A stretch of DNA of 64,000 bases from Lacinutrix sp. WUR7 (GCF_016864015.1 NZ_CP045067.1:159001-223000), one strand, 5' to 3'. Positions 1-9,769 are shown, counted from the first letter of the stretch. Notes: generated by a model from the letters alone, not told the origin. Numbers and translations: made by a program.

Positions 1-567
1 TTCTTGCTCAATACATACTTTAGCATAATGTATCCATTTTGGTGCTAATATTTTTAAAAAGTCTTTTTTTATAATATATAAACCACCATTACAATTATTC
101 CAATCCGTTACCTGTTCTCCTTGTATTGAAAATGCAGTTCCTACTGGTAGTAACTGCAATTCATTTTTATCAAATATACGTTGTAGAATTGGTAAAGGAG
201 GGTTAGGAAAATCTACAATTTTAGCGTAAACCTCATTGGTTAACTCAATATTTTCTAAATTGATTACAGCGGTATCACAATCCATTAAAAAGACATAATC
301 GTAATCGACTACATCTAAAAATGTTTCTAACTGTGTTAGTTTATTGCAATACTTATTCCTACTATCATAAGGAGTTTTCTTAACAACGTTTACTCCCTTA
401 GCTTCTAAATACACCATAAAGTCACGAGGAACCTCTGTAACTAAATGTACATAGATATCTTTTGGCATAATGTCTACCGCAAACAAATTTGTTAACCATA
501 TATAACTCTGAACTGCCATAACTGGTGTATAATCTAATACACAGGAAAAAATAATTCTTTTATTCAT
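1..567 (-). CDS. Glycosyltransferase with DxD motif, 3' part outside the window (partial)
   Basis: An ATG at 567 opens 189 codons that run off the left edge, so only the N-terminal part is visible. The translation begins MNKRIIFSCVLDYTP and contains YVFLMDCDTAVI near residues 90-100. This is a hydrophobic strand followed by a DxD-type metal/nucleotide-sugar motif, as in GT-A fold glycosyltransferases. A later NCNGGLYIIKKDFL segment fits the acceptor side of such enzymes. It starts 5 bp after the sulfotransferase stop and is the last visible gene of the polysaccharide locus. It probably adds a sugar to the exported glycan. The fold is fairly clear; donor and acceptor are unknown. Confidence 0.7.
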   Translation of the reverse strand, partial: MNKRIIFSCVLDYTPVMAVQSYIWLTNLFAVDIMPKDIYVHLVTEVPRDFMVYLEAKGVNVVKKTPYDSRNKYCNKLTQLETFLDVVDYDYVFLMDCDTAVINLENIELTNEVYAKIVDFPNPPLPILQRIFDKNELQLLPVGTAFSIQGEQVTDWNNCNGGLYIIKKDFLKILAPKWIHYAKVCIEQE

Positions 568-572
568 TCGTT

Positions 573-1598
573 CTATTTTTGATAATGGTTCCAAATAGCA
601 GTTGCTATTTTTACAACTTCCTCTATATTTAAATTATTATCCACATTAACTTTTGCTCTTTCTATACTATTAAAATCTTCAGTAAACCAATCTGTATTCT
701 CATTAAAATATCTCTTAGACAAAGCCATATTACACTTTTCGCAATCCTTTTTTATAGTATTTATTAGTTCTTCAGGAAGAGTTTTACTTTTTTTATTTTC
801 CTGTAATACGTCCTCTATTATATCTACTAATAAATAATTTTGTTTAGCTGTTTGCTTAATTACATCAAACTTATTAGCAAAATTCATAAATTGAAGTCCT
901 TTATCAGACATTTTGGAATTAACATCTTTTCTGCCCCCTTCTTTTTGAGGCATATAGTCAATATTAAAAGAATTTAAAAATGTGCTTACACTATCATTTT
1001 GTTTTTCATAAACATTAAGAATAATGTTCTCCTTACCAAAAACACTTTCCCATCGTTTTATAACCGTATTAAAATTAAATAATTCTTTTTTTTCTTCATA
1101 AAATTTATTGATACCTCCATGATATAGACTATAAAAGTTATGTGTTTTTATATGTTGATTATATTGAGAAATCACATAATCCATTTGTGGCCTAATTGAA
1201 GCAATGATTTTAAACTGAAATTTCTTAGATTCTAATAGTTCTTTTAGTAAAATTGGTGCTTTATCTCCTAGGAAAAAATCTGTTGACATTAATGAATACG
1301 CTTCAGTACTTATTATAATATTATCTTCTTTAGCCTTGGTTATTTCAGTTTTTAAATTCTTGTATAATGTAACTCTGTCAACATCTAATTGATGATGTAC
1401 GTATGGAGGAACCTCATTTAACAATGAAAAACCTAAATAATTCATTGCCTTTTTATTAACTTCTGGAAAATACAAATTGTTTTTTTTTAGAAACGAAGAG
1501 TTTTGCACTAAAAAAGATTGTATAGCACTAGTTCCTGTTTTCATAAAACCTATATGAATATAGATTATTTTCTTTTTTGTTTTTTTTAAAAAACTCAT
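573..1598 (-). CDS. Sulfotransferase-family protein
   Basis: A protein of about 341 aa with a typical PAPS-binding start: a beta-strand then IHIGFMKTGTSAIQ (5'-phosphosulfate loop) near residues 14-27. A later IIASIRPQMDYVISQYNQ has the Arg and Ser spacing of the 3'-phosphate-binding region of sulfotransferases. I chose the ATG at 1598; a TTG two codons upstream at 1604 directly abuts the stop of the ABC ATPase gene. The gene sits between the exporter ATPase and a glycosyltransferase, so its acceptor is likely the locus polysaccharide, giving a sulfated glycan. That role is inferred from family and position. Confidence 0.75.
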   Translation of the reverse strand: MSFLKKTKKKIIYIHIGFMKTGTSAIQSFLVQNSSFLKKNNLYFPEVNKKAMNYLGFSLLNEVPPYVHHQLDVDRVTLYKNLKTEITKAKEDNIIISTEAYSLMSTDFFLGDKAPILLKELLESKKFQFKIIASIRPQMDYVISQYNQHIKTHNFYSLYHGGINKFYEEKKELFNFNTVIKRWESVFGKENIILNVYEKQNDSVSTFLNSFNIDYMPQKEGGRKDVNSKMSDKGLQFMNFANKFDVIKQTAKQNYLLVDIIEDVLQENKKSKTLPEELINTIKKDCEKCNMALSKRYFNENTDWFTEDFNSIERAKVNVDNNLNIEEVVKIATAIWNHYQK

Positions 1599-1604
1599 AT
1601 CCAA

Positions 1605-2858
1605 TTAATTTGATTCAGACCATTCTGCTAAAAATTGAACAGGAGCTATCGCAGAAATAACATCTGTAACTAAAATACTTGCTATATTACTATTATAATA
1701 ATAAATCTCACCTCTACTTCCTGATGCTAATATCTGATTTATAGCAATAGAAATAGTATAAATACCAGCACCTAGTAATACTGAATCAACAACTGTTTTT
1801 ATTTCAACATCACCTTTTTTACTAAATTTGATTTCACTTATTTCAGAAAACACATTTGCCACTATTTTAGTATCAACATCTATAAAACCATAACTAATAA
1901 AATACCTTGTCGCTTCATTTTCAACCCTTAAACTAGATATCAATTCTAATGGTTCGTTATATTTTACAGCAATAGATTTTTGTTTATACCTAACGCTATT
2001 GATAAATAAATCTTCAAATTTCACTTTATTATTACCTGCTATTATTCCTTTTCCTTCATTCTTTGAAAACAAATTATAATAATTCTGTATACCTAAAGAT
2101 ATATTTTCTGTTAAAACAAGAGTTTGCCCTTTATTCATTAATAAAATTTTATTCGCTATTCTCGCTACTTGTGGCATTGCATGAGAAACAAAAATAGTTA
2201 CACAATAAGGCAGTAATTCTCCAATTCTATTTAAACATTTTGTTCTAAACCCAATATCACCAACAGCCAACACCTCATCTATAATCAACACATCCGGTTC
2301 CATTTCTGCTGCAACTGCAAATCCCAAACGCACTTTCATACCCGAACTATAATGTTGTACTGGCATATCTATAAATTCCTCTAATTCTGCAAAGGCAATA
2401 ATATCCTCTAGTTTTTCATCTATTTCTTTACGGCTAAACCCTAATATAGCACCATTATTATAAATATTTTCTCGCCCACTTAATATACTATTAAAACCTG
2501 CACCAAGTTCTATTAGTGCACATACACGCCCGCGCATGGTTACGCTTCCTGCATCTGGGTTTATTAAACCATTTAGTATTTTTAATAAGGTAGACTTCCC
2601 TGCACCATTATGCCCTATCAAACCTAAACATTCTCCACGGCGTAACTCAAAATTAATATCTTTTACTGCCCAAAATTCTTTAGGTCTAAGTACACTTTCT
2701 ATTTTTTTACCGCGAATACCACTAACTAAATCTTTAACCCCATACCAAAGGCTAGTTTTAAGTTCTTTACAAAACTTTTTACCCAAGCCTTGTACCTCAA
2801 CCAGCACTTCGTTTTCACGTTTTGGATCTGTTTGTATTGTATTGTTATTGTTAGACAT
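1605..2858 (-). CDS. Polysaccharide ABC transporter ATP-binding protein (Wzt-like, with C-terminal domain)
   Basis: 417 aa. The nucleotide-binding domain shows Walker A GHNGAGKST, signature YSSGMKVRLGFA and Walker B VLIIDEVLAVGD followed by the switch region IFVSHAMPQVARI. The preceding EFWAVKDINFELRRGECLGLIG is the usual TagH/Wzt start. About 150 residues after the ATPase domain (roughly 265-417) form a beta-rich extension like the Wzt C-terminal domain, which in O-antigen transporters binds the finished glycan end. It is paired with the permease encoded just upstream and energises export of the polysaccharide across the inner membrane. Export role is well supported; the glycan is not known. 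Confidence 0.88.
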   Translation of the reverse strand: MSNNNNTIQTDPKRENEVLVEVQGLGKKFCKELKTSLWYGVKDLVSGIRGKKIESVLRPKEFWAVKDINFELRRGECLGLIGHNGAGKSTLLKILNGLINPDAGSVTMRGRVCALIELGAGFNSILSGRENIYNNGAILGFSRKEIDEKLEDIIAFAELEEFIDMPVQHYSSGMKVRLGFAVAAEMEPDVLIIDEVLAVGDIGFRTKCLNRIGELLPYCVTIFVSHAMPQVARIANKILLMNKGQTLVLTENISLGIQNYYNLFSKNEGKGIIAGNNKVKFEDLFINSVRYKQKSIAVKYNEPLELISSLRVENEATRYFISYGFIDVDTKIVANVFSEISEIKFSKKGDVEIKTVVDSVLLGAGIYTISIAINQILASGSRGEIYYYNSNIASILVTDVISAIAPVQFLAEWSESN

Positions 2859-2921
2859 GTATGTATTTTGGATTTCTATTTTCGTTTGCTATTTCATGGA
2901 CTTCCTGCACTCTTGTTTCCA

Positions 2922-3767
2922 TTAGGCACTTAAACGTTCTACAATAATTGGAATAGAAATACGATAAATCACCAAACCTAAACACAAAAAAGGAATACAA
3001 ACAACCAGTGTAATTAAAAAATAATTTAGATGTGTAGGAGACATCCCCACTACTAAATCGCGTGCGGTTAAAACGATAGGTGTTATCGGGTTCCACGTCA
3101 TAACATCACGCATCAAACCACTTTTAGGTATGGCATATACTACAGGTGTAATGTACATAAGAAATTGCATCCCCATACTAATAATTCTACCAATATCTTT
3201 ATATAATAAACCTAATGGAGTAATAAATAAGCCTAATGTAGTACCTAAAACAATAGCACCTAATATGGCTAGCGGGAATAATAGCATAGACCAATGTAAA
3301 CCCACCCCGTAAAAAAGAACAAACACCAATAAGAGTACTACTTTTATACTACTATCAAAAAGGAGTTTATATATACCGGAGAGAATTAAAGCTTCTTTTG
3401 GAAAATTAATTTTACTTAATATTCCTTTGGCAGCATTGGTACTCCCCATAGGCGAATTAATAGAAGCAACAATAATAGACCAGATTAAAGTCCCAGAAAA
3501 AGCATAGACAGGATACGGAATACCAGTATCTGACAAGCGTATGGTACCACTTTTATTTAAAACAATCCATACGAATGCCGTGGTTAATGGCGCTATAAAC
3601 GCCCAAATAATACCAAGATACGATTGCCTATACTGCGCTTTAATATCGCGTTCTGCCAATTGTCTAGCTAAAAAGCGCGAAGTATAGATATCTTGAAGAC
3701 TTGCTTTTAAAAGCGCGCCAACTTTTATAGTACGTTCTTTTTGGTAAACTCTAGTTTCTAATGCCAT
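2922..3767 (-). CDS. Polysaccharide ABC transporter permease (Wzm-like, ABC-2 type)
   Basis: 281 aa with about six hydrophobic segments. The N-terminal ARQLAERDIKAQYRQSYLGIIWAF is the hallmark of ABC-2 polysaccharide/polyol phosphate export permeases. The ATPase gene follows 63 bp downstream on the same strand. Together they form the inner-membrane transporter for a lipid-linked polysaccharide. The length matches the usual 260-290 aa of the family. Confidence 0.9.
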   Translation of the reverse strand: MALETRVYQKERTIKVGALLKASLQDIYTSRFLARQLAERDIKAQYRQSYLGIIWAFIAPLTTAFVWIVLNKSGTIRLSDTGIPYPVYAFSGTLIWSIIVASINSPMGSTNAAKGILSKINFPKEALILSGIYKLLFDSSIKVVLLLVFVLFYGVGLHWSMLLFPLAILGAIVLGTTLGLFITPLGLLYKDIGRIISMGMQFLMYITPVVYAIPKSGLMRDVMTWNPITPIVLTARDLVVGMSPTHLNYFLITLVVCIPFLCLGLVIYRISIPIIVERLSA

Positions 3768-3875
3768 GAAAGGGTTTGAATGCTAATAATATAATCCATA
3801 GGATACATATCGCTAATATAAGAAAACGTAATCTTTTATTTTAAAAGATTCGTGTATTTTAATCTAATAGAAACA

Positions 3876-4856
3876 TTAGTCTTTAAACACCTTCCAAGTT
3901 AATGCTAAGCCTTCTCCTACCGTATACTCTGGGGCATATCCCAATAGTTTTTCGGCTTTAGAAATATCGGCTAAAGAATCTCTTACATCGCCTTGACGTG
4001 TAGGACCATAAATAGCTTTTATATTCGTGTTCGCTGCTTGGTTTAAAGTATTCCATAAGTAATTCACACTAATACGCTCGTTGCAAGCTATATTAAATAC
4101 TTCGTTACTTGCTGCTTCACTAGCAAACATGCCTTTTACGTTTGCTTGTACTGCATTTGCTACAAAAGTAAAGTCTCTGGTTTGCTCCCCATCGCCATGA
4201 ATAGTTGGTGCTTCTCCATCTTTTAAGGCTTGCATAAATAATGGAATTACTGCGGCATAGGCACCATTCGGACTTTGTTTTGGTCCGAAAATATTAAAGT
4301 AGCGAAAACCTATTACATCGGTATTGTAGGTTTTTCCAAAAACATCGGCATATAATTCGTTTACATATTTCGTTACCGCATAAGGCGATAATGGTTTACC
4401 AATAGTTTCTTCTACTTTAGGTAATGCTTTACTATCGCCATAGGTAGAACTAGATGCTGCATATACCATGCGTTTTACGCTAGTACTTTCTTTTAATGCG
4501 ATAAGCATATTTAAAAACCCAGATATATTAACATCATTCGTAGTGGCAGGATCTGCTATAGAACGAGGTACAGAACCTAATGCTGCTTGATGCGATACAT
4601 AATCGATATCTAACATCGCTTTTTTACAGGTGGCAAGATCTCTAATATCACCTTCTAATAATTCGAATGCTGGGTTGTCCATAAACTCGGTCAAATTTTC
4701 TCTATAGCCATTAGAAAAATTATCTAATACGCGTACTTTTTTTGCGCCGAATTGTAATAGGTATGCTACCAGATTAGACCCTATAAAACCTGCTCCTCCA
4801 GTTACTAAGAAACTAAAATTAGATAAATCTTGGGTGTGGTATGGTTTATTGTACAT
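3876..4856 (-). CDS. NAD-dependent epimerase, UDP-GlcNAc C4-epimerase type (WbpP/TviC-like)
   Basis: 326 aa extended short-chain dehydrogenase/reductase. The Rossmann motif TGGAGFIGSNLV lies near residues 18-29, the catalytic Ser region is AASSSTYGDS and the Tyr/Lys pair is in YAVTKY. The N-terminal tail before the Rossmann motif, and SVPRSIADPATTNDVN, resemble WbpP/TviC enzymes that interconvert UDP-GlcNAc/GalNAc or their uronic acids. It lies next to a UDP-sugar dehydrogenase, the same pairing used to make UDP-GalNAc-uronic acid in Vi-type capsules. It probably supplies an acidic amino-sugar precursor; exact substrate is inferred. Confidence 0.85.
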   Translation of the reverse strand: MYNKPYHTQDLSNFSFLVTGGAGFIGSNLVAYLLQFGAKKVRVLDNFSNGYRENLTEFMDNPAFELLEGDIRDLATCKKAMLDIDYVSHQAALGSVPRSIADPATTNDVNISGFLNMLIALKESTSVKRMVYAASSSTYGDSKALPKVEETIGKPLSPYAVTKYVNELYADVFGKTYNTDVIGFRYFNIFGPKQSPNGAYAAVIPLFMQALKDGEAPTIHGDGEQTRDFTFVANAVQANVKGMFASEAASNEVFNIACNERISVNYLWNTLNQAANTNIKAIYGPTRQGDVRDSLADISKAEKLLGYAPEYTVGEGLALTWKVFKD

Positions 4857-5044
4857 GGTTTTAGTGTTTAGATGTCATTACGAAGCTTATTGTTATACTT
4901 GTTCTCGATACAATCCCGAAAAAAATATCGGGATCACTCGAAATGACATTGGTTTTAGTGTTTAGATGTCATTACGAAGCTTTTTGTTATACTTGTTCTC
5001 GATACAATCCCGAAAAAAATATCGGGATCACTCGAAATGACATT
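4857..5044 (+). repeat. Two perfect-spaced tandem copies of a 94-bp intergenic repeat
   Basis: Copy 1 is 4857-4950 and copy 2 is 4951-5044, nearly identical, with the first bases of a third unit at 5045. Each carries an imperfect inverted repeat built on CCCGA and TCGGG arms around an A-rich loop, flanked by TCTCGATA and CACTCGAA. The same hairpin, in the other orientation, recurs three times at 11785-12250. The stretch between the epimerase and dehydrogenase genes (4857-5158) holds no gene. A degenerate related element with TTTCTCGACAAGCTTGAAAT follows at about 5069-5088. Confidence 0.9.
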
Positions 5045-5158
5045 GGTTTTAGTCATCCGTTCCAAAGAGATTTCTCGACAAGCTTGAAATGACATCGCAT
5101 TTATTTTTTAGACTCCAGTTATGATTTATCGCTTTGCTTTTCGCAATGCTAAAACCTT

Positions 5159-6448
5159 TTAAAGTCTTCCGTTTACCATTTCTTTGGGCAATAAAGACTT
5201 CACATCAAATATGACCCCTATTGGTGACTTTAACTTTTCGATATCTATCTTCAGAAACTCATTATGACTAACCGCCAAAATAATAGCATCATAGTTATCA
5301 CTAATCTCTGTTTTAGAGCATAATAAATCAAAACCATACTCGTGCTTTACTTCTTCTGCCGAAGCCCAAGGATCAAACACATCTACATCTACGTGGTAGG
5401 TTTCTAATTCGTTAATAATATCTATTACTCTAGAGTTTCTAATATCTGGACAGTTTTCTTTAAAGGTAATCCCTAAAACCAAGGCTTTAGCTCCTTTAAT
5501 AGTTGCTCCTTTATTAATCATTAGTTTCACCGTTTCTTGCGCCACATAGCTCCCCATGCTGTCATTCATTTTTCGGCCTGCTAAAATAATTTCTGGGTTA
5601 TAACCAGACTCAATTGCTTTTTGCGCTAAATAGTAAGGATCTACTCCTATACAATGCCCTCCTACCAATCCTGGTGTGAAGTTGATGAAATTCCATTTGG
5701 TTCCTGCTGCTTCTAAAACGGCTTTGGTATCGATATCAAGGATTCTAAATATTTTAGACAACTCATTCACAAAGGCAATATTAATATCGCGTTGCGAGTT
5801 TTCAATCACTTTTGCTGCTTCTGCAACCTTTATGGATGGTGCTTTGTGGGTTCCTGCAGTAATAATCGATTTATATAAATCGTCTACTACGGTAGCGATT
5901 TCTGGTGTAGAACCAGAAGTCACTTTTAATATTTTAGTAACGGTATGTTTTTTATCTCCTGGATTAATACGTTCTGGGGAATAGCCTGCAAAAAAGTCAA
6001 CGTTGTATTGCAAACCCGATTGTGCTTCTAAAATAGGCACACAAATATCCTCGGTAACACCAGGATATACTGTAGATTCATAAATAACAATGTCTCCTTT
6101 TTTTAATACTTTTGCAACCGTTTCACTGGCTTTTACAAGTGGCGTAAAAATAGGTTTGTTTAAAGCATCTGTTGGCGTAGGAACGGTAATTATAAAAACG
6201 TTAGATGCTGCTAAATCTTCAGGATTATTGGTTATATAAAGTCCTTTAGATTCTTTGGTATTGGTAACCAATACTTTTTTAAGGTCTTCGGTTTCTACCT
6301 CCAAGGTTTTATCTCTTCCTTGTTGTAGATCCGCCACTCGAAGGGTGTTGATATCAAAGCCAACTACCGGATATTTTTTAGCGAATTCTGCTGCCAAAGG
6401 CAATCCAACATACCCTAAACCGATAACGGTTATCTTATGCATTTTCAT
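5159..6448 (-). CDS. Nucleotide sugar dehydrogenase (UDP-N-acetyl-hexosaminuronate forming, TviB/WbpA-like)
   Basis: 429 aa. NAD-binding motif VIGLGYVGLPLAAEF near residues 7-21, middle-domain DINIAFVNELSKIF, catalytic-Cys segment GGHCIGVDPYYLA near residue 265, and C-terminal LGITFKENCPDIRNS. This set is typical of UDP-GlcNAc/UDP-ManNAc dehydrogenases, which oxidise C6 of the sugar in two steps with NAD+. The ATG at 6448 gives MKMHKI; an in-frame ATG at 6442 is equally possible. Together with the neighbouring epimerase it likely makes an acidic sugar nucleotide for the surface polysaccharide. Confidence 0.88.
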   Translation of the reverse strand: MKMHKITVIGLGYVGLPLAAEFAKKYPVVGFDINTLRVADLQQGRDKTLEVETEDLKKVLVTNTKESKGLYITNNPEDLAASNVFIITVPTPTDALNKPIFTPLVKASETVAKVLKKGDIVIYESTVYPGVTEDICVPILEAQSGLQYNVDFFAGYSPERINPGDKKHTVTKILKVTSGSTPEIATVVDDLYKSIITAGTHKAPSIKVAEAAKVIENSQRDINIAFVNELSKIFRILDIDTKAVLEAAGTKWNFINFTPGLVGGHCIGVDPYYLAQKAIESGYNPEIILAGRKMNDSMGSYVAQETVKLMINKGATIKGAKALVLGITFKENCPDIRNSRVIDIINELETYHVDVDVFDPWASAEEVKHEYGFDLLCSKTEISDNYDAIILAVSHNEFLKIDIEKLKSPIGVIFDVKSLLPKEMVNGRL

Positions 6449-6484
6449 TATGTATTTTATTGATTAATAGCGTTAACGAATATA

Positions 6485-8971
6485 TTAAATACTTTTTATA
6501 AAAGCCTTAGCTTTTTTAAATAATGATTTCTTGTCGTCTTCATGATACGAATTTCCGTAAACACCATACCCATATCCATAGCCATAACCGTAACCATAAC
6601 CGTAATTATGATTGGTTTTATGCTTGTAAAAGTTAAGTACAATACTAATATTCTTCACCTCTCCTGCGCGATATTTAGCATTAATTAATTGCAACATTCC
6701 TTTTTTGGTATAGTCTAAACGCACCATAAAAATAGAAGCGTCTGCATACTGTACCAATTCTAAAGCATCGGTTACCAAACCTAAAGGAGGTGTATCTAAT
6801 ACAATCATATCATATTCTTCACGTAACCTTTTGATTAAATCTTCCATCTTATCACTCATTAATAATTCGGAAGGATTTGGGGGTATAGGCCCTGAAGTAA
6901 CTACATCTAAATTGTCTATTTTGGTATGATTGATTACTTCATCAAAAGTACTGTCCCCAATAAAATAATTTACTACTCCTTTTTCATTGGTTAAATCAAA
7001 GTCATCAAATATTTTTGGTTTACGTAAATCCAGTCCTAATAAAATGGTTTTCTTCCCAGACATAGCATATACGGTAGCAATATTAATAGAGCAAAAGGTT
7101 TTACCTTCCCCACTAACCGAAGAAGTGATCATAATGGTTTTACCGCCTTCTTGTTTTTCATTTTTCATTTTATTTTTATAGAAAAATTGTAAACTAGAAC
7201 GAATGGCTCTAAAAGATTCCGCTACTGCCGATTTAGGTTTTTCAAAAACCACTAAATTATTATGGTATTTGTATTTACCGATTAAGCCTAGAATAGGAAT
7301 ATTCGATAATTGTTCTACTTCATCCGAACCATGAATGGTATTATCTAAAAGGAAAATCACAAAGATGAGGAACAAAGGAATAAAGAAACCTAGCATCAAT
7401 CCCATCATATAATTTAGAGAGGTGTTAGGACCAATCTTTCCGCCTCCAATATCTTTTGCTTCATCTACAATAGTAATATCCGAAATATTAGCCGCTTTAA
7501 CAATAGCCGCTTCACTTCGCTTTTGCATATACACATCATAAGCTTCTTGACTAATATCTAACTTTCGCTGAATCTTTAAATATTCTTGTTGATCTTCAGG
7601 AAGCCCACTCAACTTCGCATTCATATTTGCAATGTTCCTATTAATCGTTCCTAATTGAATATTAATAGTACTAATGGTCGATTTAATCGTTTCCAGCAGG
7701 ACATTTTTTTCTGCATCTATTTGTCGGTCAATATTTTTAAAGATCTCCGATTCCTCACGAGTAGTATATTCTAAACTTTTTCGTTCTATAGCTAAACCTG
7801 TTATTTTCTTAACGCTACTTAAAATATTTCCTTCGGTTATACCTACAGAAGTTGGTGCTGCTATATTGGTATAGTCTGTTTTGGTTTGTAAATAACTTTG
7901 TAACCTATTTAGATAATTCAGCTTGGTTTGCTCCTGCTCTTTCTGGCTTTCAAAGGTTTTTAATCTCCCTGAAATATCGGTCATTTCAGCGCCAACATCA
8001 AACACCTTATTTTTCTTTCTAAAGGTATTCATTTCCTGAGTAAAGTCTTTTAAGCTCGTATCTACAGCGGCCAAACTACTATCTATAAATTTAATCGTAT
8101 TGGTAGCGTATAAATTCTTGCGCTCCAATTCGGTGCGACTTAAAATAACAGCAGTAGTATTTAAGTAATCTACTATTTTTGCTTTATTAGTACCTGCTAA
8201 TGATAACTTTAATACTGGTGAATTTGTGGAATTAAACGAACCTACATTAATACTACTTTTATAAGAATGTACAACGCCGTCAAAATTCTTAAACAAGATA
8301 TAAAATTCGGTTTGTGGTTTTATTATTTTATCTTCTCTAAGTTGCAGTGTCCCATTAAAAAAAGGCAAAACAACAGGTTCTCCTATACTATACTTCTTTG
8401 TAAAAACACCGGAGGGTGTAGTAACAGAAACAAATTTTTTGGTATCATAACGTTGTCCTCTCCCGCTAGTTCCTTCATAAGCTGTAAAAACTTCAAATTC
8501 GGTAGCGTTTAGAAAACGAATTCCAATATACTTATTAAGTATCTGCGGTTTAGAAAGATCTAAATCCACACGAAAGGGCGCCTTTTTGTAAATATCCAAT
8601 TTTCGATACTTACCTTCTACCAGGTAATCCATATAAAACTGAAGCGAGTCTACTACCTTTTCATTATGGGTTCTCGTTTTTAAAGTGGTAATGGTTTTTC
8701 CCATTTTACCGGAAACACCTCCCCAATTAAAAGAGATACTAGTATTGGCTGTAAAAAAAGGGTTTTGATCGTTCTCTACACTAATTAAAGAGTCTAATTT
8801 ATAAACGTTTTGTTTTCTTACATTTATTAAATACGCTATAATTAATGCTGCACCAATGCATAGCAGCACAAACTTCCATAAATTAATAACTTTAAATAAG
8901 AAGCCTTTAAAGTCAAAAGCAACATGATTAGATTCAAAACTTTCTATATCATCAAATTCGTTGTAGGCCAT
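6485..8971 (-). CDS. Polysaccharide co-polymerase / tyrosine autokinase (Wzc-like)
   Basis: 828 aa. An N-terminal Wzz-type domain has a membrane helix near residues 33-49, a long coiled-coil periplasmic region (about 290-480) and a second membrane helix near 523-543. A cytoplasmic BY-kinase domain then carries Walker A SSVSGEGKTF, Walker A' LLGLDLRKPKI and Walker B MIVLDTPPLG. The tail has seven consecutive Tyr-Gly pairs plus two further tyrosines before EDDKK, the likely autophosphorylation cluster. The gene starts 3 bp after the Wza-like gene. It is expected to control chain length and export of the polysaccharide through phosphorylation cycles. Confidence 0.92.
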   Translation of the reverse strand: MAYNEFDDIESFESNHVAFDFKGFLFKVINLWKFVLLCIGAALIIAYLINVRKQNVYKLDSLISVENDQNPFFTANTSISFNWGGVSGKMGKTITTLKTRTHNEKVVDSLQFYMDYLVEGKYRKLDIYKKAPFRVDLDLSKPQILNKYIGIRFLNATEFEVFTAYEGTSGRGQRYDTKKFVSVTTPSGVFTKKYSIGEPVVLPFFNGTLQLREDKIIKPQTEFYILFKNFDGVVHSYKSSINVGSFNSTNSPVLKLSLAGTNKAKIVDYLNTTAVILSRTELERKNLYATNTIKFIDSSLAAVDTSLKDFTQEMNTFRKKNKVFDVGAEMTDISGRLKTFESQKEQEQTKLNYLNRLQSYLQTKTDYTNIAAPTSVGITEGNILSSVKKITGLAIERKSLEYTTREESEIFKNIDRQIDAEKNVLLETIKSTISTINIQLGTINRNIANMNAKLSGLPEDQQEYLKIQRKLDISQEAYDVYMQKRSEAAIVKAANISDITIVDEAKDIGGGKIGPNTSLNYMMGLMLGFFIPLFLIFVIFLLDNTIHGSDEVEQLSNIPILGLIGKYKYHNNLVVFEKPKSAVAESFRAIRSSLQFFYKNKMKNEKQEGGKTIMITSSVSGEGKTFCSINIATVYAMSGKKTILLGLDLRKPKIFDDFDLTNEKGVVNYFIGDSTFDEVINHTKIDNLDVVTSGPIPPNPSELLMSDKMEDLIKRLREEYDMIVLDTPPLGLVTDALELVQYADASIFMVRLDYTKKGMLQLINAKYRAGEVKNISIVLNFYKHKTNHNYGYGYGYGYGYGYGVYGNSYHEDDKKSLFKKAKAFIKSI

Positions 8972-8974
8972 AAT

Positions 8975-9769
8975 TTATATGCGTTGTAATAATAATATAG
9001 TAGTAGTTATTACAGACAAAACAGTTGCAAGAGCTCCAATATTTTGTAAAGCATTGGTTCCTGTTCCCCAAGCTTTTTGTCGTAATGGCTTTACATAAAT
9101 CATATCGTTGGGTTGGATATAATAATACGGAGATTGCATCACATTAATATCTGTTAAATCTAGATGGTGAATTTTTTGCCCTTGTGGATATTGTCTAATA
9201 ATTAAAACATCTTTCTTATCCCCTGTTACTGGAATATCGCCAGAATTTGCAATAGCCTCAATTATATTTACACGTTCTTGAAACAAGATTTTAGTTCCGG
9301 TGCTTCCTATTTCTCCTGTGGTAATGTATTTTAATCCGGTAAGTTTTACCGTTACAAAGATATTGGCGGTTTCTTTAAACTCTTCTGCCAATAGCTTTTT
9401 TTCTATCATTTGCTCAATCTCTTCGGTAGTGTATCCTAAAACATTCATTTTACCCAATGTTGGAATCCTAATATTACCATGCAGATCTACAGTAAACCCA
9501 TCAAAGTAAGACCTTTCTACACCACTTGCATTTAGATCTCCATTTCCTATAGGGTTAAAAATTTGTACATTATCTTGATCTAAGGCTTTTACACGAACGT
9601 TTAAGATATCGTTAATTTGTACACGATATGGTTTCTGTTGCTCTACTATAGTTTGTAAAGAATCTATGGAAGTTCCTTTATCTTGAATATATAATGTGTC
9701 TTTATGCGGAATACAAGAGCTGACAAACACAGTAATTAGTAGAGAAATCGCAAGAAATAATCTCTTCAT
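8975..9769 (-). CDS. Polysaccharide export outer-membrane lipoprotein (Wza-like)
   Basis: 264 aa. The N-terminus MKRLFLAISLLITVFVSSC is a lipoprotein signal peptide with the lipidated Cys near residue 19. PYRVQINDILNVRVKALD is the start of the polysaccharide-export (Poly_export) domain, followed by SLBB-like beta-grasp segments (GNIRIPTLGKMNVLGYTTEEIEQMI and GLKYITTGEIG). The C-terminus has a hydrophobic segment suited to the outer-membrane barrel helix. It is the first gene of the minus-strand polysaccharide operon and is shorter than Escherichia coli Wza (about 380 aa), as is usual in Bacteroidota. Confidence 0.9.
   Translation of the reverse strand: MKRLFLAISLLITVFVSSCIPHKDTLYIQDKGTSIDSLQTIVEQQKPYRVQINDILNVRVKALDQDNVQIFNPIGNGDLNASGVERSYFDGFTVDLHGNIRIPTLGKMNVLGYTTEEIEQMIEKKLLAEEFKETANIFVTVKLTGLKYITTGEIGSTGTKILFQERVNIIEAIANSGDIPVTGDKKDVLIIRQYPQGQKIHHLDLTDINVMQSPYYYIQPNDMIYVKPLRQKAWGTGTNALQNIGALATVLSVITTTILLLQRI

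Noticed and set aside
2536-2925. 129-codon plus-strand frame inside the ABC ATPase gene
   Set aside because: Opposite a strongly supported coding sequence with all ABC motifs; no own features.
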